A stretch of 64,000 bases of DNA from contig OX595987.1 of the NCBI GenBank assembly GCA_951394045.1, positions 2,418,001 to 2,482,000 on the forward strand, read 5' to 3'. Below, piece by piece: positions 47,823 to 57,184 of the stretch. The notes under the pieces were generated by a model. That model was given only the letters and a program-made list of their open reading frames with translations, did no database searches and was not told the DNA's origin. The stretch comes from Nitzschia sp. DOCU1. Taxonomy: Eukaryota > Bacillariophyta > Bacillariophyceae > Bacillariales > Bacillariaceae. The translations under genes and the position numbers were made by a program. Numbering within the stretch: the first letter of the stretch is position 1; each line of letters begins with the position of its first letter.

Positions 47823-48842
47823 ATGGGGCAACCGACCGGCCGATTGTTTCTTCTCGCAATGTTGGTGGTGGGATGCTCCCTCGCTGTTCATCCCCGACAT
47901 GTCCTTGCCTTTTCTGTGCGGCGATTGGCGGGTCATTTGGGAGGGAACGACCAACATCATATGAAACTTCCAACCAGCACAAGAATATGTTCGACGCTTT
48001 CCGATGCTCCGACCGAGCTGGTGTTACCAGAACATGTTCGGACATGGTTGGACGTCCAACTTCCAGAAGGTCGATGTGTAGGAGTTTCCATACAGGATCT
48101 GTTCGATAATAGTTCGTTGGTGCCAACCCCGGATGTTCTTGCCGCCAACCCCGACCATTGGATGCATCGCGCTTTCCACCCCGACGAGGTGGCCTATGGA
48201 AGGGAACTTTCCGAAACGACGGCCGCTAGCTTTTGGCTGGGACGTCTGGCAATGCGTATCGCCTTGGATTTTCCGGCCTATCCCATTCTCAAGGACTCGT
48301 TCGGGCGTCCTCAAATGAATGGCAGAATTTGTGGATCCATTAGCCATAAGGACGATTGTGGCATTGCGTTAATTTCAAATTCGACGTTAGTGGCAGGAGT
48401 TGGTGTGGACCTAGAACTTACGTCTCGACCGGGAAAGAGAAGTATTGCTCCTCGTGTTTTAACCGAGCGAGAGCAAGAAGCGCTGGGAAAGCTTCCTGGC
48501 GTCAGCGTCGAAGAAGAAGTCTTGCTTCGCTTCAGGTAAGTCGGCCATAAATGTTGCAAGAATTCGACGCAGCACATTTGCACTACCAGTCACCCTGACT
48601 TTATCTTTTGTTTCGTTTTCAGCTTGAAAGAAGCTATATACAAAGCAGCGCATCCATTACTATGTCAATACGTTGGTTTTCAAGAGGCCGAGGTCACGCC
48701 GTATGCAGATGGTACTGCTACATGTTGCTGGTTCCTCGAGTCGGGGGCTGAAAGGGCGATTGGAAAACTGAAGGCACATTGGAGAAGGTTAGACGATCAT
48801 GGGTTTTTCCTTACTAGCGCCAGTGTCGAAAAGGCAGAGTAG
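47823..48842 (+). CDS. 4'-Phosphopantetheinyl transferase, plastid-type (Sfp class)
   Basis: Exons 47823-48535 and 48623-48842; the 87-bp intron (GTAAGT...TTCAG) splits the Ser codon of the FSLKEA motif; 310 residues. It transfers phosphopantetheine from CoA to carrier proteins. The family motifs are FGRPQMNG, SISHKDDCGIAL, VGVDLE (Mg2+ ligands) and FSLKEAIYKA. The start MGQPTGRLFLLAMLVVGCSL...VLAFSVRR is a signal peptide with an A-F site, so the likely client is plastid acyl-carrier protein. Earlier sequence in the same frame has no ATG. Confidence 0.88.
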
Positions 48843-49174
48843 TGGTAACATACCGGGCAACAAAATTCAGCCCGATCCAGCCAAACATGGGCCACAATTG
48901 AGCAATATCTGCCGGATCCATCAGAAGTCGCGTTTAGCATTTCGACGTTCTCATTAAAAAGAGAATCGGGTAGCAACTCAGCTTCCAAAACGCTGGGAGC
49001 CTTTCATGACAGCTGTCGCCGTTCTGGACAGTCAATGACAGAGGTCGGGAGATTTTACTATTCTAGATGAAAACTAGGACTTGTCATCTCGTAACGTGGA
49101 TTCTAACATGTAATAGAAATTATACATAGTCAAAGATATAAAGGCCCCGCGGCAGTGCATGAAGTCATATTTGC
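48843..49174. other. Convergent intergenic region
   Basis: 332 bp between the stops of the PPTase and the repeat protein. Nothing coding; presumably two 3' UTRs. Confidence 0.4.
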
Positions 49175-51826
49175 TTAATTGGCACCGCCCAAGGAGAGGT
49201 GTTGGACTACAAGGTTCTTCTTTTTGTTTTTGCGAGTCGTTTTCTCCTTCTTGCTGCTACTGCTGCTACTGCTGCTACCCCAAAACCACCCGCCTCCACG
49301 GCTTTTGTGGGAGGAGGATGAAGTCACAGACGATACCTCTGATGCCACAGATACGTCCGATACCATTCTTCGATTCCGTACAACGTCGTCTGCAGTTGTT
49401 GTGTTTTCCGCGCCAGTGCACGGATGGTCGAGCACACCCCGCTGATTCCTGGCAGTTCGACTTTTGTGGTTGCGTACGGAACGGGGAGCTTTGGCTTCAC
49501 GTTGCGGGGTTGGAGGACGGTGTTCCTCTACTGTACTTTGCTCCTTTGTGCTGTAATCCGGGGCCCCTACAGGATTAGGGGCGCCTACAAAAGCCTTTTC
49601 GGGGAATGCAATGGCATCCATGAACTTGGCAAATACACCCTGTTGTTCCTTCGGCGAAGGTGGGGGCGGTGTTGGAAGACGACGTTCCGGAGTTGGAGAA
49701 GGACGGTCCTCTACTGCACTACCATAGTCGCCGTCTTGTTGTTGCAGTACTTGGTTTCCTCCAGTATGGGTCTGCTTGTCAGAAGTACTTGGCACCATTG
49801 TGCTGCTTTGACGCGGAGCCTCTACAGGGGTGGGGGCGCCGTCTTGTTGTTGCAGTACTTGGTTTCCTCCAGTATGGGTCTGCTTGTCAGAAGTACTTGG
49901 CACCATTGTGCTGCTTTGACGCGGAGCCTCTACAGGGGTGGGGGCGCCGTCTTGTTGTTGCAGTACTTGGTTTCCTCCAGTATGGGTCTGCTTGTCAGAA
50001 GTACTTGGCACCATTGTGCTGCTTTGACGCGGAGCCTCTACAGGGGTGGGGGCGCCTGCAAAGGCCTTTTCGGGGAATGCAATGGCATCCATGAACTTGG
50101 CAAATACACCCTCTTGTTCCTTCGGCGAAGGTGGGGGCGGTGTTGGAGGACGACGTTCCGGAGTTGGAGAAGGACGTTCCTCTACTGCACTGTCACGGTC
50201 GCAAAAGGAACCTCCAGAAGTCTTCGACAATAGACGACCCTCGCAGGCATCGTTGTTAGGGTTAGGGTTCGGTAGTTCCTCCTTCGAGGCAGAGAACGTA
50301 GTTGTTTCAAGCAAATTCGATTCCCGAGGTGAGAGACGAGGATGCACCTGCTTCTTCGGTGCTGACCAGCCCACAGCATCGATAACTAATTCGCTGATTT
50401 CACGAAAAATTCGTTGCGGCTCTGGCTCTGGCTCGGGCTCTGGCTCGGGCTCGGGCTCGGGTTCCTGCTTAACGAGATACTTTCCTGGAAAAGCCAAGAT
50501 ATCCATCACTTCTTCGAATTTATCTTTCGGCTCGGGGGGGATAACAATGGGTTTCGCATCTATGGGGTCGACCCAGTCCAAAATCTTCGCAAGTGCGCTG
50601 TCGGGCCTCACTTTCCTCCTGGAAATCTGAAATCGTGTTCCTCTCTCAGCTTCCTCGGTGGCTTTTTCTTCCTCTTGTAGTCTCTGTATAAATCGTAGTC
50701 TCTGCTTTTCTTGTGGCGAAACCCAGCCGATGACTGTTTGCAACGGAGTTGCCGGTGGAAGAGGTCTTTTCTTGTTAGTCCAGCCAAAGTAGTTTAGGAC
50801 AGTGTCCAAGGCATCATAATCTTCGGTGAGGGAACTGTCGATGGAATGTTTGCTGAAATAGGTCGACTCGTCCCCATCCTCCTCAGGTTCACGGGTATCA
50901 TTTCCATGCGAGGGAGGAAGGGAGTAAGCAGCGGGTGAACGACGCTCCAAAGCACTAGGACTTGGAAGAGCAGCAGCGATGCCGTTGACCCGGTCGCAGT
51001 TGACATGATTTTCTGGCAAGGCGACGAAATCCCTAAAAGCACTAGGACGTGGAAGAGCAGCAGCGATGCCGTTGACCCGGTCGCAGTTGACATGATTTTC
51101 TGGGAAGGCGACGAAATCCCTCAAAGCACTAGGACGTGGAAGAGCAGTAGCGATGCCGTTGACCCGGTCGCAGTTGACATGATTTTCTGGGAAGGCGACG
51201 AAATCCCTCAAATCACTAGGACTTGGAAGAGCAGCAGCGATGCCGTTGACCCGGTCGCAGTTGACATGATTTTCTGGGAAGGCGACGAAATCCCCCAAAG
51301 CACTAGGACGTGGAAGAGCAGCAGCGATGCCGTTGACCTGGTCGCAGTTGACGTGGTTTTCTGGGAAAGAGATTATATCCATTGTCTCCTCAAAGGTCGT
51401 CCCTTTCGAAGTACTTGGACCCGAAAATGGGAACATGCCCTTTAGGACAGCCCCAAAAAACGAAGAATCTCTGCCCCGATCATCTTGTTCTCTCATTGCT
51501 TGCATCATCCTCTCCCTGTCCGACTGATAAGGATCCTCTTGTTCTCTCATTTGTGCTTGCATCATCTTCTCCCTATCGATCTGATACGGATCGTCTTGTT
51601 CTCTCATTTGCGCTTGCTTCATCCTCTCCCTGTCCATCCGATATGGATCAATTTGTCCTTTCCGTTGTGCTCGTTTCACCCTCTCCCTGTCCGACTTGAA
51701 TTGATCAGCTTGAGCGCTTTTGCCATTCACCCTGTGAATACGGGACAATCCCTCCTTCATTTCAGCAGGCTTCCTCTGGGAACGATGCCTGTGAGTAGTA
51801 TGGTTCACGTCGTAGATAGGTCTCAT
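49175..51826 (-). CDS. Tandem-repeat protein with recurring FPE motif, unknown function
   Basis: One open frame of 883 residues, no signal peptide. From the N-terminus: four diverged units of about 20 residues around DRERMKQAQMREQDDPY; five 29-residue repeats containing FPENHVNCDRVNGIA (residues 147-292); three segments with a GW motif (YFGWTNKK, VIGWVSPQE, AVGWSAPKK) and a related LDWVDP; an EPEPEP stretch; three 36-residue repeats beginning GAPTPVEAPRQSS (about 591-699); and a Ser/Lys-rich end. A hydrophobic motif close to MDxIxFPE recurs eight times throughout, within and outside the repeats. No known domain. The repeats look recent, so length may vary between alleles. Confidence 0.75.
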   Translation of the reverse strand: MRPIYDVNHTTHRHRSQRKPAEMKEGLSRIHRVNGKSAQADQFKSDRERVKRAQRKGQIDPYRMDRERMKQAQMREQDDPYQIDREKMMQAQMREQEDPYQSDRERMMQAMREQDDRGRDSSFFGAVLKGMFPFSGPSTSKGTTFEETMDIISFPENHVNCDQVNGIAAALPRPSALGDFVAFPENHVNCDRVNGIAAALPSPSDLRDFVAFPENHVNCDRVNGIATALPRPSALRDFVAFPENHVNCDRVNGIAAALPRPSAFRDFVALPENHVNCDRVNGIAAALPSPSALERRSPAAYSLPPSHGNDTREPEEDGDESTYFSKHSIDSSLTEDYDALDTVLNYFGWTNKKRPLPPATPLQTVIGWVSPQEKQRLRFIQRLQEEEKATEEAERGTRFQISRRKVRPDSALAKILDWVDPIDAKPIVIPPEPKDKFEEVMDILAFPGKYLVKQEPEPEPEPEPEPEPEPQRIFREISELVIDAVGWSAPKKQVHPRLSPRESNLLETTTFSASKEELPNPNPNNDACEGRLLSKTSGGSFCDRDSAVEERPSPTPERRPPTPPPPSPKEQEGVFAKFMDAIAFPEKAFAGAPTPVEAPRQSSTMVPSTSDKQTHTGGNQVLQQQDGAPTPVEAPRQSSTMVPSTSDKQTHTGGNQVLQQQDGAPTPVEAPRQSSTMVPSTSDKQTHTGGNQVLQQQDGDYGSAVEDRPSPTPERRLPTPPPPSPKEQQGVFAKFMDAIAFPEKAFVGAPNPVGAPDYSTKEQSTVEEHRPPTPQREAKAPRSVRNHKSRTARNQRGVLDHPCTGAENTTTADDVVRNRRMVSDVSVASEVSSVTSSSSHKSRGGGWFWGSSSSSSSSKKEKTTRKNKKKNLVVQHLSLGGAN
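49731..50054. repeat. Three exact 108-bp tandem repeats inside the repeat gene
   Basis: Units start at 49731, 49839 and 49947 and appear identical by eye. A block of about 140 bp on the left (from about 49576) is nearly repeated on the right (from about 50050), so the array sits inside a larger duplication. The period is a multiple of three and preserves the frame. Confidence 0.85.
50952..51386. repeat. Five 87-bp tandem repeats inside the repeat gene
   Basis: Units start at 50952, 51039, 51126, 51213 and 51300. They differ by a few substitutions, many in codon positions that keep the residue or make conservative changes. The period encodes 29 residues. Confidence 0.85.
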
Positions 51827-53115
51827 GATGCAATGAGGCGCCTACTTTCTGCGTTTTTGCGTTGATACTATTCCTTCGAGAGGGTGAATTTTGTGAAGGC
51901 AAAGCCTGCGACCAGGCCCAACACTTCGGCGCGCAAAAGATACAGTCAGTACTATCTGTAGTCGCCGGGATGCGTAACATGGGCTATTTCGGAATTTTAA
52001 ATATAATGTACAGCAATGCATAAATTTATTGAATTTATCTACGCCATAGTTTTCTGGCAGCGCACGCCATGCCGCACGATAAGTCGTGCCAAGTCCCTAA
52101 ATATATGTCACACTTCGAGGTGCTCGAAGATTTTTCACCGTGCTTTGTTTATTTGGGCGTTGGGTCTGCAGGCTTTTGGAAGCGCAACGCGACCGGGTTT
52201 AGCAATAGCTGCTCGCTGCCAACAAAATCTAGCGAAAAATTCGGCAACGATTTGCAGCAAGTCCATCTTTGTACCGACTAGCTGGTGCTCGTTTGCGCCA
52301 CATTAGCGACAGCTTGGCGAGTTGTCAACAAGATGATCCCCGATATATTTGCTACGGAGAAGTAGCAGTGTGAGTAGAGGGTACGACACTATTCCGATTT
52401 TCGTCGGCCGTGTTGTTGTTGTTGATTGCTTGTGCTACAGAAGCCATCACGCATAAGACCTCAGTTCTGTACGATCAGGGGCTGGAAGAACGCATAGTAG
52501 TCTCTACCAGTCACAGAGAAAGTACTAGTCCGTTAGGCGACGATTTGCTACCGTCAAGTGCTGCTGCACCGCGGTGTAGCAATCGAACAATAAGAGAACG
52601 GGTCCGTCGTTTTCGAAATTTAGCCGTTAGCTACTAGCAACCAGGTTACAGTGGTCCAAACATGTAGGAGCGATTGTTCTCTTGCTAGAATAGGAAGGAT
52701 CACGAAAGCAACAAAGAGTGACTTTCTTTTTCAGAGCGACGAGAACAACAACGCAACGCGGCGGGAACAATATGATACACCCAAACATAATGACATACAC
52801 CTTATCTTAGTCGTGCAGTGTGACAGTGATTGCGATAGCATAGTCGCGTAGATTCCTTCGTCTGTCCTTCAGTCCATTGTTGCACAGCAAAAAAGCTTCT
52901 GATACACAGCAAGAGAGCTCGTGCGTCGCCTCGGCATGCGATGGTCGCGTTGTTTGTTGGCGGCGGCAGAGAGAGTTCGCAAAGATCGCTTCATCAGAGT
53001 TTCTCACGAGCGATGAGAACAATGCGGAGACGAGATCGAGGAGGCTCGATTTCATTCGCACAAGACTTCCTTCTGGCACAACTTTCTTCTCATAGTGCAA
53101 AGTACAAATACAATA
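51827..53115. other. Gene-free stretch between divergent genes
   Basis: About 1.3 kb. Short frames near 52016-52306 and 52410-52637 are unconvincing and lack partners. No repeat shared with the rest of the window was noted. It includes the promoters of the repeat protein and the aminopeptidase. Confidence 0.4.
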
Positions 53116-55305
53116 ATGGATCGTTCTTCTCTTTCCAACCCGCACGAAGCGGTAGTAAAGCATCTCGACTGGACGTTGTCCATTGACTTTGACCAGCAGG
53201 TGATCCAAGCAGCAGCGACTTTGACGGTCGAAACCGCGGAATCCCATGCCCGCAAGTTGTGCCTCGACACCTCCAGTCTTCGCATTCAATCGGTGCAAAC
53301 CTTTGATGGCATTCCCTTGCATTACATTTTGTATCCTCTGAATACCAGCAAACCCCACTTGGGTCAACTTTTGGAAATCGACCTCCCTAAGGATGTGAAA
53401 GATTCTCAGCAAAAGATTACCATTGTGTACTGCGTCACCAAGAACTCGACTGCCTTGCAGTGGCTTCCGCCTTCTCAGACGGCTGGTAAGAAGTACCCTT
53501 ACCTCTTTACCCAGTGTCAGGCGATTCACGCCCGTGCCTTGGTGCCTTGTCAAGACTGCCCCGGCGTCAAGATGACTTACACGGCCAGTGTGACTGTTCC
53601 AAAGTGGGCGACGTGTGTCATGTCGGCTTTGTACGATGCGACTCAAGAAGTCGACGACACCAAAGTTTACACTTGGAATCAACCAGTTCCGATTAGTAGT
53701 TATCTTATTGCCATTGCAGTGGGGGAACTTACCAAGAAAGATATTTCCCCGCGCTGTTCTGTGTGGAGTGAGCCCTCGATGGTCGAGGCGACGGCCTACG
53801 AATTTGCAGAGACGGAGGAATTTTTAAAAATTGCCGAGGAAATTTCCGGTAAAGAATACGTCTGGGGACGCTATGATTTACTTTGCCTGCCACCGTCCTT
53901 TCCATATGGGGGCATGGAGAATCCCTGTTTGACCTTTGTTACTCCTACTTTACTAGCCGGCGACAGGTAAGTTGATCGAAGGTGACCTGATGGTTGTGAC
54001 GGTGGATGCAGCCACCTGGGATCTGTCCTATTAGAGGAAACGATTGCTATTATTTTCGAAAGCCGATTGCACCTCACGCCATCTCTTTGTCGTTGCCTCC
54101 ACACTTTTGTTAATTTTATGTACTCATGTGGGATATAGATCACTTGCCGACGTCGTGGCTCATGAGGCGAGCCATAGCTGGACTGGAAACTTGGTCACAA
54201 ACTCCACATGGGATCATTTTTGGTTGAATGAAGGGTGGACTACCTGGTTCCAGCGAAAGATTATGGCACGCATAAAGAACGACCCCAAGTTTTTTGACTT
54301 TGATGCGATTGACGGACGAAAGCACTTGAAGGATTCCATCGAAGAGATGAGACCCTGTCACACTCGCCTCGTTTTGGATATTGGTGATGAAGATCCTGAT
54401 GAGTCGTATTCGGCTGTGGCCTATGAAAAGGTAAGTGGCGTACCATTTGCTTCTTGACGGAACCGAACATATCATTTCTTATAGTGTCGCTCGACGTCAA
54501 GGGATTTACATTCTTGTTGTACTTGGAACGTTTGGTAGGAACGGCCGAATTTGAAGCTTTCTTCAAAGCATATATTGCTCGCTTTGCATCTCATACTTTG
54601 ACGTCGGACGAATTCAAAGACTTTTTCATTCAGCACTTTCAATCATCCAAGAAGGACGTCATCGCGGAAATTGACTGGAATACGTGGTTTCATAAGACGG
54701 GCATGCCCCCCGTCTTGCCCGAGCTTGATACGACTCTAGCCACAGATTCTCAAAATTTGGCATCCGTGTGGTTGGCAGTAGACCGCGAAGGCAAGGAGCC
54801 TCCTACTACGAATGCCATGTCCAACTGGTCTTCGCTGCAAATTACTTGCTTTTTGGACGATTTGCAAATCAAGACAGAAGGTCGCCCGCTCAAAATTTCG
54901 ACGCTTCGAGCCATGAATGACTTGTATAAAATTGCGTCTACTCGCAACTCGGAAGTTTTGTATCGATACTGTGAGTTGGCCATTCCTGCCGAAGATGTGA
55001 CTATTCTCCCCGTCGTCACGAGATTCATTACGACGCAGGGCCGCATGAAGTTTACTCGTCCCTTGTATCGAGCCCTTTATAAGTCTCGTATGGGCCGTGA
55101 GGTGGCCGTATCTACCTTTTTGGCCAACAAGGACTTTTACCACCCCATCTGTGTCAAAATGGTGGCTCAGGATTTAAAAGTGTCGGGACAAGTAGCTGTG
55201 GATGAGAGCCGCCGAGGCGAAATTAGCCCCATGATCATGATGGGTGCAGCCGCCGCCCTGGCGGGAGTTACCGTTGCCTTGCTTCGAGCGAACCGAAAGA
55301 GGTAG
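53116..55305 (+). CDS. M1 aminopeptidase of the leukotriene A4 hydrolase type, with C-terminal membrane segment
   Basis: Exons 53116-53966, 54139-54430 and 54502-55305; introns 172 and 71 bp, the second ending CAAG; 648 residues. Zinc site HEASH (H292, H296) with E315 in NEGW; substrate motif GGMEN; the C-terminal helical LTA4H domain (FLYLER-like segment, IDWNTWFHKTGMPP) is clear. The family cleaves N-terminal residues, and some members hydrolyse epoxides. Unlike the roughly 610-residue family norm, the end carries MIMMGAAAALAGVTVALL followed by RANRKR, which looks like a tail anchor. Membrane attachment is inference. Confidence 0.9.
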
Positions 55306-55404
55306 GCGCTTTCAAGGAGACGAGCAATACAATAAAAGCTAAGAGTTATTCTATCCAAAATAGGCTTGGGTTCAAGACAGGAAAGATAGTAGTCTAGTAG
55401 CTCA

Positions 55405-56598
55405 TTACGTTTGCATTGTGGCAATGTCGCCCGTTGCCGGGGTATTCAGCGACATTGGGGCAGGGATTGGCTGGGGTGTCGACATACTTGGTGACTGTGA
55501 AAAGCTCAGAAGTACCTCTGCCAAGGATGATTGTACCATTGGCGAAATGGCCTCGACCTTCCCAGTGGCAAATGCCGAATGAGCCTCCTCTGGTGCAGTA
55601 GCAGTGGGTTGTTCCAGGGGCGTTTGCAATGCCGGTGAAACGGCCGCCTGATCGTCCGACGCCATGGCTGCTGGCAAAGTCGCTGCTGCAGCACTGTTTG
55701 GCGCAACGGCAGCACCCTCCACTGCGGCAGTGGGTGGCGGAGTCTTGAGCTTTTGTTTTGGCGGCGACGACTCTCGCTTATTCGTAAGAACCAACGTGCC
55801 TCCCCAGAGGTGAAGCAATTTGGATGCAAATTCAATGGGAGACATGCCCACTGCCGCCGCCGAAGCAAATCGATGACGAATTTGTAATCTTGTCAGGCGT
55901 TCCTTGTTGGGTTCCAGTTCCGGTGCTACACCCCCCAGGGGCACATCTAGGATCCGATGTGCGGTTGCCGCGTCGGGCTGATTGCACACTGCAGAAATGA
56001 CGTTCAAAAGATGCTTTGGAAGCTTTTGCTTCGTCCCGGCTTTAGCCCTGTACATCATGCATGAATCAGAAGTGGAAGATCGTCGCTTTCCGACCTTGGG
56101 AGAAAGCGAAGATGATGATAATGCCGATGCCGGTGGCGCCTTGGGAGTCGCGGTGGTCGACAATGACAATGACGGTTGTGATGACGGCGTCGACTGTTTC
56201 ACCTTCTTCTTGATGGATGTCACGTTTTCTAATGGTGAATTTTCCCTCTTTACCCGTCTAGAATACGCCGTTCGCAGTGCATGAACGACTTTGGATATGG
56301 CCTGTGTTTTGGACATGATCAAACATTGTTGTGGATGCATATCTCCATCGGGCGGTTTCAGAAAGCGGGCTCCGTTCTCTTCCATGATTTGATGCACAAT
56401 TTCCTGGGCCAGGGGTCGAGTCCCGTCAATACTATCGCTCACCATCAAGGCGGCAAATTCATTCACCTTGTTAATGTATTCGATGTTGCCGGGATGAGTC
56501 TTGTTCCACGTTCGTACTTTGGTGGAGACCACGTCGGTGGGAGAAGGATCAAAGTTGATCCAGACTTCTTTGCTGCTGTTGCTGTTACGAGGGCCCAT
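55405..56598 (-). CDS. DUF6824-type protein of diatoms
   Basis: Single exon, 397 residues. An N-terminal conserved block has THPGNIEYINKVNEFA, an EIVHQIMEENGARFL motif and ISKVVHALR, the plan of DUF6824, a family expanded in diatoms and thought to be regulatory. The remainder is Ser/Pro/Ala-rich with a basic patch (KKKVKQ) and a short helical block (SPIEFASKLLHLW). Likely nuclear; the role is unknown. Confidence 0.75.
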   Translation of the reverse strand: MGPRNSNSSKEVWINFDPSPTDVVSTKVRTWNKTHPGNIEYINKVNEFAALMVSDSIDGTRPLAQEIVHQIMEENGARFLKPPDGDMHPQQCLIMSKTQAISKVVHALRTAYSRRVKRENSPLENVTSIKKKVKQSTPSSQPSLSLSTTATPKAPPASALSSSSLSPKVGKRRSSTSDSCMMYRAKAGTKQKLPKHLLNVISAVCNQPDAATAHRILDVPLGGVAPELEPNKERLTRLQIRHRFASAAAVGMSPIEFASKLLHLWGGTLVLTNKRESSPPKQKLKTPPPTAAVEGAAVAPNSAAAATLPAAMASDDQAAVSPALQTPLEQPTATAPEEAHSAFATGKVEAISPMVQSSLAEVLLSFSQSPSMSTPQPIPAPMSLNTPATGDIATMQT

Positions 56599-57184
56599 GG
56601 TGAAAGACGAGTGTGCGGAGAAGGAGGGCTGTAGTCAGCTAGCTGGATGACACTGGGTGCAGCAGCTGCTGGACTGTTGTAGATCCTGCAGTAATCGCAA
56701 GCAATGGATGACTTTGTGGCAACCTCACTCCCTCGCCATGGTGTGGTGGTTGATCATCTTGATGGGAAGAGGGAGGTCAAAGATGCTAATCATTGGGGGG
56801 AGGGGAACAAAGAAAAGTGGGGACTCTGGTCGACTTGGACGACTCCAATGGAGACGCGCGCGCGCACGAAACATAAGTTTGAAGCCGCGCCCGCCGCTTC
56901 CCATTTTACCTACAGGGTGCTTTTTATTTAGCCGATCAGTTTGTTCGTGAGCATGCCCCAGGCCTATCTATTTTAACGTCAATTTACGGGTTTAGACGAT
57001 CCGCCGTTCAAAATTCTGGTCTCACAAAAAACGGTCCTCGTCGACATCCGATCATGGCAGCAAACCGTATTTCTTTCTTCTTTTATCAAGAGAGAGTCTG
57101 TGAAAGGGACCATTTGCCACTGCAGCATTGTTTTTGCTCGCGGTGGAAGCTTATTTACTTTCATTTCAAAGAAGAAGCTCTCTC
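56599..57184. promoter_or_regulatory. Divergent promoter between the DUF6824-type gene and the ion channel
   Basis: 586 bp. The channel frame is open upstream from 57128, but only from a TTG. No recognised gene or motif. Confidence 0.35.

Noticed and set aside
49424..50233. 269-codon plus-strand frame with repeats
   Set aside because: It is antisense to the repeat protein; the repeats force an open complementary frame.
50952..51386. CRISPR-like spacing of repeats
   Set aside because: Units are contiguous, code in frame and have no unique spacers; the genome is eukaryotic.
52016..52306. Two overlapping frames of 70-96 codons
   Set aside because: No motif, no partner exon and not conserved-looking; treated as noncoding.
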